Of a DNA stretch of 47,773 nt, positions 25,822-36,122 are shown one piece after another (within the stretch, counting starts at the first letter, position 1; each line of letters opens with the position of its first letter). The position numbers were made by a program, and so were the translations under genes. The stretch lies in assembly GCA_947594095.1 (NCBI GenBank), contig CANQEA010000005.1, positions 1 through 47,773 of the forward strand, in the 5' to 3' direction. The notes under the pieces were generated by a model. The model saw only the letters and a program-made list of their open reading frames with translations, did not search any database and had not been told where the DNA came from. This stretch comes from an uncultured Clostridia bacterium (GTDB lineage Bacteria > Bacillota_A > Clostridia > TANB77 > CAG-508).

Positions 25822-27361
25822 TTATTCCCATTCTATTGTTGCAGGTGGTTTTGATGTTATATCATACACAACACGATTAACATGTTTTACTTCATTTACA
25901 ATTCTAGAAGAAACTTTTTCTAAAATTTCATAAGGTATCTTGCTCCAAACTCCAGTCATAAAGTCAGTAGTTTCTACTGCACGAAGTGCAACTGTGTAAT
26001 CATATGTTCTTTCATCACCCATAACACCTACAGATTTTAAATTTGTTAAAACTGCGAAATATTGGTTTATACTTTTATGCAATCCACAATTTGCAATTTC
26101 TTCTCTAAAAATACTATCAGCTTCTTTTAAAATATTTAATTTATCTTCTGTAATATCACCAATAATACGAATTGCAAGTCCAGGACCAGGGAATGGTTGT
26201 CTAAATACTAAATTTTCTGGAATTCCTAATTCAAGACCTGTTTTACGAACTTCATCTTTAAATAAATCTCTAAGAGGTTCAACAACCTCTTTAAAATCCA
26301 CATAGTCTGGAAGTCCACCAACATTATGATGGCTTTTAATTACTGAACTTTTACCAAGTCCACTTTCTATTACATCTGGATAAATTGTTCCTTGTACTAA
26401 GAAATCTACTGTGCCTATTTTTTTGGCTTCTTCTTCAAAAACACGAATAAATTCTTCACCTATAATTTTTCTTTTTGTTTCTGGGTCAGTAACACCTGCA
26501 AGTTTTGCTAAAAATCTATCTTTTGCATTTACTCTAATTAAATTTATATCAAATTGATCTCTAAATATTTGCTCAACTTCATCACCTTCATTTTTACGAA
26601 GTAAGCCATGGTCTACAAAAATACATGTTAAGTTTTTACCAATTGCTTTTGAAAGTAGAACAGCCGCAACAGAAGAATCTACTCCACCAGATAAAGCACA
26701 TAAAGCTTTTTTATCTCCAATTTTTTCTTTTAGTTTTTTAATGCTCTCATCTACAAAAGAAGAAATTACCCAATCACCTTTACAACCACAAATATTAAAT
26801 AGGAAATTATGTATTACTTGAATACCGTTTATTGAATTATTTACTTCAGGATGGAATTGAATTCCATACAATTTTCTTTGAACATTTTCCATAGCTGCAT
26901 TTGGGCAAGATGAAGTAGAAGCAATTTTTTTAAATCCATTTGGAACCATTTCTACATAATCTGTATGGCTCATTAAGAATCCATTTGTATTATTAAATCC
27001 TTGGAAAAGTAGGGAAGTGTTATCGATTTTTACATCTGTTGTTCCATATTCACGAACATTTGCCTTTGTAACTTTACCACCTAAAGTGTATGTCATAAGT
27101 TGCATACCATAACAAATACCAAGTACAGGAATTCCTAAATCAAAAATTCCCTCAGCGCATCTTGGAGCATCTTTGCCATAAACACTTGCAGGTCCTCCGT
27201 GTAAAAATAATTCCTTTTGGATTTTTTTCTTTAATTTTATCAAGAGAAATATCAAAAGGTACAACTTCTGAATATACGTTGCATTCTCTAACTCTTCTAG
27301 CAATTAGTTGATTATATTGCCCACCAAAATCTAATATTAAAATTAATTCATTATCTTTCAT
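25822..27361 (-). CDS. guaA: GMP synthase (glutamine-hydrolysing), CGG +1 shift
   Basis: Makes GMP from XMP, glutamine and ATP. N-terminal class I amidotransferase ([17 protein letters not shown], nucleophile Cys in GICYGMQ, His/Glu in QFHPEVN), then the PP-loop ATPase ([14 protein letters not shown]) and the C-terminal dimerisation domain ([22 protein letters not shown]). The frame breaks at CGG 27197-27199 (minus), between GIIFT and [11 protein letters not shown]; skipping C gives FT-GGPASV, a conserved GATase motif. The start at 27361 follows GGAGGG. It is essential unless purines are supplied. Confidence 0.94.
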
Positions 27362-27430
27362 AAATAAACCCTCCAATAAAATCATACTAAAATTTTATCA
27401 TAAATTGTAAAAAAAGTAAATATAAGCACA

Positions 27431-27468
27431 ATAAAAAACGGATTGAAAATTAATCTTCAATCCGTTTT
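27431..27468 (-). terminator. Terminator of the 133-aa orphan
   Basis: 12 bp stem 435-446/457-468 whose one arm is the last codons of the gene. T-run on the minus strand (A-run 27432-27438 on plus). Confidence 0.8.
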
Positions 27469-27851
27469 ACCGCAAAGTACTGCGGTTCATAGCCCTCGGA
27501 CGCGAAGGCCTCTGGTGTGGAATCGGGAACTGAAGTCACTTCTGCATCAATGCACTGACGATGAGACCATAAGCCGTCAACAACTTTGATAGCATGAACG
27601 TCAAACTCAACTGGGCGTCCTTCATAATCACGTTTAGTGATTATTGGACCATACAGTACCATTATCCATTCGCCGTTTTTCAATTCATCGTCAGCAGATT
27701 TTAGCCGTCGCATAGAACGATTAAAACCTTTTGCAATCCTTTCAAGCTCTGACACTGTGTTTCGAGTATAAGCAAGATCAGAAAAACTGTAAAAATTAAC
27801 TTCAACTTCTTTATCCTCAATTCCTAATGCATACGTTAAGCAATTCCGCAT
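27450..27851 (-). CDS. Orphan hypothetical protein, 133 aa, three in-frame CGG
   Basis: Family not recognised. A compact soluble protein: LTYALGIEDKEVEVNFYSFSDLAYTRNTVSELERIAKGFN, WIMVLYGPIITKRDYEGRPVEFDVHAIKVVDGLW. GC is well above neighbours, and arginine codons include CGT, CGC, CGA and CGG. CGG occurs as codon 2 (27846-27848), codon 49 (27705-27707) and near the end (27462-27464); the first two meet stops at once if read +1. The start at 27851 follows GAAGGGA. Its composition suggests recent transfer from a higher-GC source that uses CGG normally. Confidence 0.6.
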   Translation of the reverse strand: MRNCLTYALGIEDKEVEVNFYSFSDLAYTRNTVSELERIAKGFNRSMRRLKSADDELKNGEWIMVLYGPIITKRDYEGRPVEFDVHAIKVVDGLWSHRQCIDAEVTSVPDSTPEAFASEGYEPQYFAVKRIED

Positions 27852-27914
27852 GCTAAACACTCCCTTCTACAAGTTTATTATATTAATTATACCACATTTT
27901 TCTAGATTTTTCAA

Positions 27915-28466
27915 TTACAGTATCCCACTAGTTGGAATATAGCTATCATCAGGAGGGTATACATATTCCTCAGATGAAGGCTCAGTAGTGTTTTTAATAT
28001 CTTTTATCTTAATAATTGGCATATCACCATGATAGTCACCTTTTGTAATTTCTCCTGTAATTTCAACCCAAGAATTATCTATAAAATTTTTAGCATTTTC
28101 ACATTCACACAAAAAACCAACAACTACATATTGAAAATCAGAAGAAATAATCATGTTTCTTGCTAAAATAAATTGATTTTCATTTAAGTCATAAACTCTA
28201 TAAACATATCCTGTAAAATGAATATTTAATCCAACATAACTGTCTATATCATCATGAACAGCTTTCAAAATATTAGTATAATTTTTAGGACTTATATTTG
28301 TAATTTTACTAGTAGGAACGCAGGAACTGTTATTAGATGAATTTGATGCGCCATTAAATACTTGGTATGATACAACTGCCATAATACCTATAATTAAAAT
28401 AACTATACCAGTAAAAAATATTTTAAAAACTTTACTTCCATTAACTTTAACATTATAAATAAACAT
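27915..28466 (-). CDS. Membrane-anchored DUF1980/YcgQ-like protein
   Basis: 183 residues with one N-terminal membrane helix (IFFTGIVILIIGIMAVVSYQVF), then a domain resembling the C-terminal half of the TIGR03943/YcgQ family: LNIHFTGYVYRVYDLNENQFILARNMI, VVGFLCECENAKNF and SWVEITGEITKGDYHG. The fold is OB-like. In Bacillus YcgQ pairs with the permease YcgR; no partner is next to it here. A short Pro-rich tail ends it. Function unknown. Confidence 0.7.
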   Translation of the reverse strand: MFIYNVKVNGSKVFKIFFTGIVILIIGIMAVVSYQVFNGASNSSNNSSCVPTSKITNISPKNYTNILKAVHDDIDSYVGLNIHFTGYVYRVYDLNENQFILARNMIISSDFQYVVVGFLCECENAKNFIDNSWVEITGEITKGDYHGDMPIIKIKDIKNTTEPSSEEYVYPPDDSYIPTSGIL

Positions 28467-28671
28467 GATAGACTCATTCCTTTCAGCCTAAAATAAATAG
28501 AAAATCAAATATTTTAGCACAAAATATCTGAATTTACAAAATTTAAGTTATTCAATTGTATGAAAATATATTGGAAATTATACTAATTTTTTATTTTTAC
28601 TATTGCTAAATTTTAAAATTAGTGTTATAGTATAATGGTGAAAAAAATCTTTGAGAGGAATGATTACAAAA

Positions 28672-31416
28672 ATGAAATTTTTTAAAACTTATAGTGAAAA
28701 AGAAGTAAAAAGAGTTCAGCCAATAGTTGACAAAATTAACAGTTTAGAAGAAGATATGAAAAAACTATCAGATAAAGAATTAAGAGAGAAAACAAATTAT
28801 TTTAAAGACCAATTAAAAGAAGGTAAAACTTTAGATGATATTTTACCAGAAGCATTTGCAGTTGTAAGAGAAGCATCAAGAAGAGTTTTAGGTATGAGAC
28901 ACTTTGATGTTCAATTAATAGGAGGTATCATTCTTCATCAAGGAAGAATTGCTGAAATGAAAACAGGAGAAGGAAAAACATTAGTTGCAACTTTACCTGT
29001 ATATTTAAATGCACTAGAAGGAAAAGGTGTGCATGTCGTAACTGTAAATGATTACTTAGCAAAAAGAGATAGTGAATGGATGGGAAAATTATATAAATTC
29101 CTAGGTCTATCTGTTGGTTTAGTTATTGCAGGGATGGAACCAAAAGAAAAACAAGAAGCATATAATGCTGATATTACTTATGGTACAAATAACGAATATG
29201 GATTTGACTACCTAAGAGACAATATGGTTATTTATAAAGACCAATTAGTACAAAGAGGATTACATTATGCAATAGTGGACGAAATTGATAGTATTTTAAT
29301 TGATGAAGCACGTACACCACTTATTATTTCAGGACGTGCAAATGAATCATCTGATTTATATAAAAAAGCAGATACATTTGTAAAGAAATTGACACCAAAA
29401 GTAATTATAGAAGAAGATGTTAAAGACTACGATCAAGCAGAAGACAATGAAAAATATGACTATATTGTTGACTTAAAAGCAAAATCTGCAACTCTAACAC
29501 TAAAAGGTATCAAAAAAGCAGAAGAACATTTTGGACTAGAAAATTTCAACGATTTGGAAAACTCTACACTTGTACACCATGTTAACCAAGCATTACGTGC
29601 ACATGGTGTTATGAAAAAAGATATAGATTACATTGTAAAAGATGGAGAAGTTCTAATTGTAGATGAATTTACAGGACGTATTATGTATGGAAGAAGATAT
29701 AACAATGGATTACATCAAGCAATTGAAGCAAAAGAAAATGTTAAAATTGCTGATGAATCAAAAACACTTGCAACAATTACTTTCCAAAATTACTTTAGAA
29801 TGTATGATAAATTATCTGGTATGACAGGTACTGCTATGACAGAAGAAGCAGAATTCGAAGAAATTTACAACTTAGACGTTGTAGAAATACCAACTAATAA
29901 GCCAATGATAAGAAAAGATGAGAATGATGTTGTATATAAAAATGAAGATGCTAAATTTAGAGCAGTTGTAAACAACATCAAAGAAAGCAATAAAAAAGGA
30001 CAACCAGTTTTAATTGGTACTGTTTCAATTGAAAAATCTGAAAAATTAAGTAAATTACTTAAAAAAGAAGGAATTAAACATGAAGTATTAAATGCAAAAT
30101 ATCATGAAAAAGAAGCAGAAATAGTTGCACAAGCAGGTAAATTCGGAGCAGTTACAATTGCAACTAACATGGCAGGACGTGGTACTGATATTATGCTTGG
30201 AGGTAATAGTGAATTCTTGGCTAAAGAAGAAATGAGAAGAAATAAAGTACCTCATGAAGTTATTGAAGAAGCTAACACATATTATGAAACAGATGATGAA
30301 ACAATTTTAAATGCTAGAAAACAATTTAATGACTTAGTTAAAAAATATGATGATGAAATAAAAGAAGAAAAACAAAAAGTAATTGAAGCTGGCGGTTTAA
30401 AGATAATTGGAACAGAAAGACATGAATCTAGAAGAATTGACAACCAGTTAAGAGGACGTAGTGGTCGTCAAGGAGATATTGGTGAATCTAAATTCTATAT
30501 TGGATTAGATGATGACCTAATGAAAATATTTGGTGGAGATACTATTAGCAAAGTTTATAATACATTAGGTGCAGATGAAGATATGCCAATTGATTCTAGA
30601 ATAATATCTAAAGCAGTAGAAAATGCTCAAAAGAAAGTAGAAGGAAGAAACTTTGGAATTCGTAAAAATGTATTAAAATATGATGATGTTATGAATGCCC
30701 AAAGAGAAATTATTTACAAACAAAGAAGACAAGTTCTAGATGGTGAAAACATCCAAGACAGTATAAACAATATGAGAAATACTTTAGCATCTGATATAGT
30801 AAACATGTATGTAGAAGGCGAAGATGGAAGTTTAAATATTGAATCTTTGACTGCAGAAATTGCAACAGTATTTGGACTAGATATGACTGAATTCTTAAAA
30901 GAAAACAATAAAAATGCAGATGCAGTTATAGAAGAATTACAAAATAGAGCAACAGAAAAATATGCTGAAAAAGAACAAGAAATTGGTTCAGAGCAAATAA
31001 GAGAACTAGAAAGAGTAGTTATGCTAAAAGTTGTTGACGAAAAATGGATGAACCATATAGATGCCATGGATGAATTAAAAGATGGTATTGGCCTTCGTGC
31101 GTATGGACAACAAGATCCTGTTGTTAAATATAGAATTGAAGGAATGGATATGTTCGAAGAAATGGTAGAAAACATCAAATTAGATGTTACTAAAATTCTT
31201 ATGAACATTAGACAAGCTGGAGAAGCAAGAAGACAAGAAACAGTTAAAATAACAGGTGCTGCATTAGAAGCAATTCACAGTGTAGACGGTGGAGCAAAAA
31301 TTGGAACAGATGTAGACAGAACAATAAGAAATGAAGGACCAAAAGTAGGAAGGAACGACCCTTGCCCTTGTGGCTCAGGAAAAAAATATAAAAACTGTTG
31401 TGGAAAAAATGAATAA
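28672..31416 (+). CDS. secA: Preprotein translocase ATPase SecA
   Basis: About 914 residues. Drives post-translational secretion through SecYEG. NBD1: [34 protein letters not shown] (Walker A) and [17 protein letters not shown] (Walker B). Preprotein cross-linking domain, NBD2 ([27 protein letters not shown]), helical scaffold ([21 protein letters not shown]) and the C-terminal zinc motif [13 protein letters not shown]. The start [14 protein letters not shown] at 28672 matches the family; ATG 28660 is an alternative nearer the GAGAGGA site. Intact, with no CGG. Confidence 0.98.
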   Translation: MKFFKTYSEKEVKRVQPIVDKINSLEEDMKKLSDKELREKTNYFKDQLKEGKTLDDILPEAFAVVREASRRVLGMRHFDVQLIGGIILHQGRIAEMKTGEGKTLVATLPVYLNALEGKGVHVVTVNDYLAKRDSEWMGKLYKFLGLSVGLVIAGMEPKEKQEAYNADITYGTNNEYGFDYLRDNMVIYKDQLVQRGLHYAIVDEIDSILIDEARTPLIISGRANESSDLYKKADTFVKKLTPKVIIEEDVKDYDQAEDNEKYDYIVDLKAKSATLTLKGIKKAEEHFGLENFNDLENSTLVHHVNQALRAHGVMKKDIDYIVKDGEVLIVDEFTGRIMYGRRYNNGLHQAIEAKENVKIADESKTLATITFQNYFRMYDKLSGMTGTAMTEEAEFEEIYNLDVVEIPTNKPMIRKDENDVVYKNEDAKFRAVVNNIKESNKKGQPVLIGTVSIEKSEKLSKLLKKEGIKHEVLNAKYHEKEAEIVAQAGKFGAVTIATNMAGRGTDIMLGGNSEFLAKEEMRRNKVPHEVIEEANTYYETDDETILNARKQFNDLVKKYDDEIKEEKQKVIEAGGLKIIGTERHESRRIDNQLRGRSGRQGDIGESKFYIGLDDDLMKIFGGDTISKVYNTLGADEDMPIDSRIISKAVENAQKKVEGRNFGIRKNVLKYDDVMNAQREIIYKQRRQVLDGENIQDSINNMRNTLASDIVNMYVEGEDGSLNIESLTAEIATVFGLDMTEFLKENNKNADAVIEELQNRATEKYAEKEQEIGSEQIRELERVVMLKVVDEKWMNHIDAMDELKDGIGLRAYGQQDPVVKYRIEGMDMFEEMVENIKLDVTKILMNIRQAGEARRQETVKITGAALEAIHSVDGGAKIGTDVDRTIRNEGPKVGRNDPCPCGSGKKYKNCCGKNE

Positions 31417-31456
31417 AGTAATAATAAAAAAATAGCTAGAAAATACGAAAAAATTA

Positions 31457-31486
31457 TTGACAAATAGCATAAAAATAAGCTATAAT
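31457..31486 (+). promoter_or_regulatory. Promoter of the sirtuin gene
   Basis: TTGACA at 31457-31462, an 18-nt spacer and TATAAT at 31481-31486. It separates this gene from secA. Confidence 0.8.
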
Positions 31487-31492
31487 GAATAT

Positions 31493-31619
31493 AATAGAAA
31501 TAGATATTTAATATCTATTTACAGCAAAAAAATCAGGTGAACCCTACCAATAAGTGGGAGCTGTAAAATCAAAAGGTAGAGATATAGGTCTTTACCTTTT
31601 ATATTTGGTGGTATAAATT
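31493..31619 (+). ncRNA. Structured 5' leader of the sirtuin gene
   Basis: A 127-nt leader with three helices. The first is 10 bp (aaatagatat/atatctattt, loop tta) at the very 5' end. The second is a 7 bp closing stem ttacagc/gctgtaa, about 31519-31566, around a ccc-ac/gt-ggg hairpin. The third is a 12 bp helix (aaaaggta.../...tacctttt, loop tatagg) at 31571-31600 followed by ttttat, just before the GGTGGT ribosome site. The architecture resembles a riboswitch with an expression platform, but I match it to no known class. Confidence 0.5.
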
Positions 31620-32336
31620 ATGAATGAAAAAATTGCACAATTAAAAGAATTAATAGAAAATAGTAACAATATAGTTTTCTTTGGAGGAGCGGGAGTATCT
31701 ACTGAAAGTGGAATACCAGACTTTAGAAGCAAAGATGGTTTATATAATCAAAAATATAAATATCCACCAGAAGAAATATTAAGCCATACTTTTTTTATGA
31801 ATGAAACAGAGGAATTTTATAAATTCTATAAAGAAAAGTTAAATTCGCTAGAGTATGAGCCTAATATAACACATGTAAAATTAGCAGAATTAGAAAAACA
31901 AGGGAAATTAAAAGCTGTAATCACTCAAAATATAGATGGATTACATCAAAAAGCTGGATCAAAAAATGTATTAGAATTACATGGAAGTGTCTTGAGAAAT
32001 TATTGTATGAAATGTAACAAATTTTATAATGCTGAATTTGTATTTTCGTCTAATGGAATACCAAAATGTGAATGTGGCGGAATAATTAAACCAGATGTTG
32101 TACTTTACGAAGAAGGTTTAGACGATTATATTTTAACACAATCGATAGAATATATTCGAAAAGCCGATGTAATGATTATTGCTGGAACTTCTTTAACTGT
32201 AAATCCAGCAAGTAGTTTAGTAAGGTTTTATAATGGAAATAAATTAGTTCTAATAAATAGAGACTCAACTCCATATGATATGTACGCAAATTTAGTTATA
32301 AATGAAAATTTGGGCGAGGTATTTAGGAGAATATAA
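31620..32336 (+). CDS. cobB: NAD-dependent protein deacylase, sirtuin (CobB-type)
   Basis: 238 residues. Sir2 core: GGAGVSTESGIPDFRSKDGLY near the N terminus, TQNIDGLHQKAGSKNVLELHGS with the catalytic His, the zinc site CMKC...CEC, then IKPDVVLYEE and AGTSLTVNPASSLVRFY. Removes acyl groups from lysines using NAD+. The Ala/Tyr specificity residues of desuccinylases are not evident, so deacetylase activity is more likely. It has its own promoter and leader and is closed by the terminator at 32353. Confidence 0.93.
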   Translation: MNEKIAQLKELIENSNNIVFFGGAGVSTESGIPDFRSKDGLYNQKYKYPPEEILSHTFFMNETEEFYKFYKEKLNSLEYEPNITHVKLAELEKQGKLKAVITQNIDGLHQKAGSKNVLELHGSVLRNYCMKCNKFYNAEFVFSSNGIPKCECGGIIKPDVVLYEEGLDDYILTQSIEYIRKADVMIIAGTSLTVNPASSLVRFYNGNKLVLINRDSTPYDMYANLVINENLGEVFRRI

Positions 32337-32352
32337 TAAGTTACTGTAAGAG

Positions 32353-32388
32353 AGAACCAAGTATTAGAAAGACTTTGGTTCTTTTTTG
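32353..32388 (+). terminator. Terminator of the sirtuin gene
   Basis: Stem agaaccaa/ttggttct followed by T6. Confidence 0.85.
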
Positions 32389-32431
32389 TCGAATTTTGCG
32401 ATGAAAAGTTCAATTAATTTTTCATAAATAG

Positions 32432-32460
32432 TTGACAAAATGTAATTATGTATTTATAAT
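32432..32460 (+). promoter_or_regulatory. Promoter of the secreted-protein operon
   Basis: TTGACA at 32432-32437, a 17-nt spacer and TATAAT at 32455-32460: a consensus promoter. The leader of about 100 nt has no obvious structure. Confidence 0.85.
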
Positions 32461-32562
32461 GAAATCATACTTTCAAACTTTTATATCTATATTTTTATTC
32501 TAAAACAATAAGATTAAAATCGCAAAATTTCAGTAAAATTAAAATTTAAGTTAAAGGGAGTG

Positions 32563-33918
32563 ATGCTTATTGAAAGGAAAAAAGTAGTATTTATACTAAT
32601 TTTATTTTTAGTTTCATTAATATTGCCATTTCTAAATAGTAAAACATATGGAAAATATATTGACGAAAAAACTATATTAGTTGGAACTATTAATATAGAA
32701 AAAAACAAGCAAAAAATAACTTTAGTAAGTACCGAAAATACAAATGATGATCACCCAGAATATGCAAGTAAAAAACACATTATTACTGCTAAAATAAAAA
32801 TAAGTGAAGCAAATGTAAGTGAAGAAAATGTAAATTGGCAAGACCTACAAGTTAAATTAGATGGAGTAACTACAAGCAAATACACAAAAGAAGTTAAATT
32901 ATTAACTAAAGTGGAAATGGAAAGTGTATATGAAATAAAACTTAATAATATAGAAAAAGATGGTTTAATTTCTTTATATTTTCCACAAAATATGGCAATA
33001 GATGAATTAGGAGTAGGAAATGATTTAACTGAGCTTAGCTTAAATATAAGAATTGACAATACTGCGCCTATTGGCAGATTTTCTGAATCTTCAAGTACAA
33101 ACAATAAATCATATGGAATAATAAATGTAAATGAAATCATAGAAAGTGTAAGTGGATGGGAAATTTCATCAAATAATACAAAATTGCAAAAAGAATTTAC
33201 AAACCCCGTAAAGTATCCAATTACCATTGAGGATTATGCAGAAAACACATCAGAAGTAATGATTGATATAAGAAATGCAACTAATATATTAATACACTAT
33301 TGTTCTTTTGATACATATGAAAATAAATTTATAGAAAAAACATGTGGTCAAATAGCTGGAGATACAACAGTACTTGCAAATTCTATATGTAAAACAGAAT
33401 TAATGTTAGTTGGAGTAACAGGAATTGACTCAAATGAATTACTAGGCAGAGCTTTTGTATATGATTATTGGGGAGATGGAACTACTGCAAGATGTACATA
33501 TAGTGAAACAGATTATAACTTTGGATATAATCCAAGTAAAACTGGATGGAGTGTTGTAAGCGACAGACCACTTAGACTTAATGAAAATTTGGCTTTAGCA
33601 TTAGGCGGAATTGGTATGAATCAAACAGGAAATAAGGACAAAACTAGTGGAAGAGCAATACCTAGTGATGTTGCATCACAATATTTGTACGGAATATCAG
33701 GAGTTGCATTTAAATTAAAAAATCAAAAAGATTTTTCTATTGTTTATCAAGTACTGGTTAAAGATTATGGGTGGATAAGAGCAAAAGCTGATGGAGAAGA
33801 ATGTTCATATAGACATGACAGCCCAATATCTGCAATTAGGATAAATATAGTACCAATCTCTGAAAAACAAAAACTTATTGATTATTGGAATAGAGATAGA
33901 AATACAAGTAAAGTATAA
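32563..33918 (+). CDS. Secreted hypothetical protein, first gene of the TasA-like operon
   Basis: About 451 residues. N-terminal KK..VFILILFLVSLILPFLNSKTYGKY, a signal peptide or anchor ending in the KTYGKY/AKY-like pattern seen before SipW-processed proteins. The rest is extracellular and beta-rich with Ig-like repeats (ITAKIKISEANVSEENVNW, LSLNIRIDNTAPIGRF). Two Cys-containing segments (IHYCSFDTYENKFIEKTCG, SICKTELMLVGVTG) lie in the middle. Family not recognised. AAAGGGAG overlaps the GTG/ATG choice at 32560/32563. It is followed by three matrix-like genes, so a surface or biofilm role is inferred. Confidence 0.7.
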   Translation: MLIERKKVVFILILFLVSLILPFLNSKTYGKYIDEKTILVGTINIEKNKQKITLVSTENTNDDHPEYASKKHIITAKIKISEANVSEENVNWQDLQVKLDGVTTSKYTKEVKLLTKVEMESVYEIKLNNIEKDGLISLYFPQNMAIDELGVGNDLTELSLNIRIDNTAPIGRFSESSSTNNKSYGIINVNEIIESVSGWEISSNNTKLQKEFTNPVKYPITIEDYAENTSEVMIDIRNATNILIHYCSFDTYENKFIEKTCGQIAGDTTVLANSICKTELMLVGVTGIDSNELLGRAFVYDYWGDGTTARCTYSETDYNFGYNPSKTGWSVVSDRPLRLNENLALALGGIGMNQTGNKDKTSGRAIPSDVASQYLYGISGVAFKLKNQKDFSIVYQVLVKDYGWIRAKADGEECSYRHDSPISAIRINIVPISEKQKLIDYWNRDRNTSKV

Positions 33919-33950
33919 AAATTAAAAAATGAAAGGAAAGTGATGAAATT

Positions 33951-34535
33951 ATGAGTAAAAAGAAAAAAATAATACTTGCGATAACAAGTCTATCTGTTAT
34001 TGTAACAGCGTTTTTAGGAGGTAGTTCATTTTCAAAATACGCAGCTCAAGTTCAAGGAAATGCAGTTGCAGATGTTGCAAACTGGGATTTTAAAGTAAAT
34101 GGAAATTCTGAACAGATAGCAACTATAAATCTAACATCAGAAAATGATGTAACAAAAATTGCACAAAATAAAATAGCACCAGGAACAAAAGGAAGCTTCA
34201 ATATTATTGTTGATGCAAGTGATGCAGAAGTAGGTATTGAATATAAAGTGGAGATTGGAGAGGAAAAAAATGTTCCTCAAAATTTAAAATTTACATGTGG
34301 TGAAGATACTTATGGAACATTAAAAGAATTTGAAGAAAAATTCAAAGGAACTATTGATGCAAATAGTGAGGAAAAAGTAAAGACATATAAAATTGATTGG
34401 GAATGGCCATATACAACTGGAACAAATGATTCTGAAATTGCTCAAAATGACATAAAAGATACAAATGATGCAAAACAAGGGGATTATAGCTGTAATATAA
34501 AAGTTACAGGTGTTCAAGTTAAACCACAAGCATAA
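33951..34535 (+). CDS. TasA/camelysin-like secreted protein
   Basis: 194 residues. Signal sequence KKIILAITSLSVIVTAFLGGSSFSKYAAQVQGNA, typical of SipW-dependent proteins of the TasA/CotN/camelysin group. The mature part has ADVANWDFKVNG, KIAPGTKGSFNIIVDAS, a WEWPY motif and DTNDAKQGDYSCNIKVTG. TasA proteins assemble into extracellular fibres. It shares IAPGTxGSFNI and WEWxY blocks with the gene at 35089, so they are paralogues. No SipW signal peptidase is encoded in the window. SD GAAAGGAAAG. Confidence 0.82.
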   Translation: MSKKKKIILAITSLSVIVTAFLGGSSFSKYAAQVQGNAVADVANWDFKVNGNSEQIATINLTSENDVTKIAQNKIAPGTKGSFNIIVDASDAEVGIEYKVEIGEEKNVPQNLKFTCGEDTYGTLKEFEEKFKGTIDANSEEKVKTYKIDWEWPYTTGTNDSEIAQNDIKDTNDAKQGDYSCNIKVTGVQVKPQA

Positions 34536-34555
34536 TAGTAAGTAAGAGGTGATAT

Positions 34556-35078
34556 ATGAAATTAAAAGAAAAGTTAAATAGCAAAAAGAGAACAATTGTA
34601 TTAATATTTGTTATTAGTATTACATTAATATTGTTTTTAACAGGTTTTAGTATGGGAAAAGAAATTGCACAAGTAGATGGAGATGTACATGCACAAGTTG
34701 CAAAACCAATTCTTGTTGTTGAGAATGGAAAAGACATAAATATTACATCACAAAATAAAAAAGGTGACTTTTATTTTAAAGTCAAAAATTACAACGAAAC
34801 TAATGAATTATCACGGTGTTGATTTAGATTATACAATTGAAGTGATGTCTAATACAGATGAAAGTGTTAAATTTAATTTATATAATAATGATGAAGACAA
34901 TAAAACAAAAGTCGATTTAAAGGACAATAAAACAAGTAAAATTTCTTTGCCTAGAAATTCTAAACAAGATCATAATTATAGACTAGAAGTAATTTATGAT
35001 AACACAAAATCACTTTCAGCTTCTGATATTTTAGAAAATATACAAGTAAAAGTACATTCAGAACAATCAAAAATATAA
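34556..35078 (+). CDS. Secreted TasA-operon protein with CGG +1 shift
   Basis: About 173 residues. Signal/anchor helix IVLIFVISITLILFLTGFSMGKEIAQVDGD, then VAKPILVVENGKDINITSQNKKGDFYFKVKNYNETNELS. CGG 34814-34816 sits after this; the +1 frame continues GVDLDYTIEVMSNTDESVKF, matching the VKNYNE...YxIEI pattern common in these surface proteins, and ends at 35078. Without the shift the frame closes two codons later. SD AGAGGTG. It lies between two TasA-like genes and is probably co-translated with them. Confidence 0.75.
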
Positions 35079-35088
35079 GGAGGCATAA

Positions 35089-35763
35089 GTGAAATCAAAA
35101 AAACGAATAATTATATCTATAATATTAATTTTAATATTAATTTTATTTCTTAGTTATTTTTTTAATAAAGAAAATTATTTCCAAGATTATATTACATTTT
35201 TTAAATTGTATGGAAAAAATCAAGTACAATCAAATTCAAATTCAGTTGAAAATTTAAATTCAAATAATATGTTTAATTCTGGTATTTATTTTGATAACTA
35301 TAATTTCAAAACAAAAAATCAAAATAGTTCAAATGAAAATAATAATTATAATCTTTATGTAGAACCATTAGAAATGCAAATGACAACAGTTGATTTAATG
35401 GATACAGTAGATAGCAAAACACTAGTTCATGAAAAAATAGCGCCAGGAACAAGAGGAAGTTTTAATATAAATGTAACATCTAATCAAAACATTAGTTACA
35501 AAATTAAGTTTGAAAGTAATAATGAAAAACCTAAATATTTGGTGTTTTATAAAGAAAACTCGGATAAGAAATATCAAAATATAGAAGATTTGCAAAATGA
35601 ATTAGATGGATATATTAATGCTAAAGAAGAACAAAAAGTAAAAATCAATTGGGAATGGCAATATGAAACAAAAGAAGATAACATTTTACAAGATACACAA
35701 GATACAAATGACGCACAAAATATACGCAGTTATAGTTTTGATATATATGTTTTAGGATTTTAA
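35089..35763 (+). CDS. TasA-like membrane/secreted protein
   Basis: 224 residues from a GTG start after GGAGG. N-terminal helix IIISIILILILILFLSYFF, an Asn/Ser-rich low-complexity stretch (residues about 45-90), then a TasA-like segment with IAPGTRGSFNINVTSN, YKIKFESNNEKPKYLVF, INWEWQYET and DTQDTNDAQN. It is a paralogue of the product at 33951 without its clean signal peptidase site. Last gene of the operon. Confidence 0.75.
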   Translation: MKSKKRIIISIILILILILFLSYFFNKENYFQDYITFFKLYGKNQVQSNSNSVENLNSNNMFNSGIYFDNYNFKTKNQNSSNENNNYNLYVEPLEMQMTTVDLMDTVDSKTLVHEKIAPGTRGSFNINVTSNQNISYKIKFESNNEKPKYLVFYKENSDKKYQNIEDLQNELDGYINAKEEQKVKINWEWQYETKEDNILQDTQDTNDAQNIRSYSFDIYVLGF

Positions 35764-35883
35764 GACCTCTATAAAAATACTAGTATATAATAAATGTTTT
35801 TACAAATAATATTTTTAAAACTATTCAAAAAAATAAAAATTTATGTTATACTTATAAGTAATAAAAGAAAGAGGTGTATTGAT

Positions 35884-36122
35884 ATGCAACAAGTAAAAAA
35901 TATACAAGAAATAGAAACAGCGGTAAATCAATATGGGGAAATAGTAATTAAAAAAAATAAAAAAATGGTGTAATCTCTATGAGTATGGAAGAATATAAAA
36001 AAAATTTATTAGGTGAAGATATAGAAAAAAATTTATTAAAATCTGAAGAAGATTACAATAATGGTAATGTAAGAAAAGCTGAGGACGTCTTTAGAGAATG
36101 GAAAACCAAGTATGGAATATGA
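35884..36122 (+). CDS. Phd/YefM-like antitoxin with a -1 slip in an A7 run
   Basis: About 79 residues if the frame is restored. MQQVKNIQEIETAVNQYGEIVIKKNKK is followed by a stop; moving -1 in the seven-A run 35959-35965 continues NGVISMSMEEYKKNLLGEDIEKNLL...AEDVFREWKTKYGI to 36122, overlapping the toxin start. Phd/YefM proteins have the same IVIKKNxxPVAVLxSxEEY pattern. This is the only frame break in the window that is not at CGG. Homopolymer slippage, phase variation or an assembly error could explain it. Confidence 0.6.

Noticed and set aside
31493..31619. Naming the sirtuin leader an NAD+ riboswitch
   Set aside because: The helices and loops do not match the class I or II NAD+ riboswitch consensus as I know it; reported only as a structured leader.
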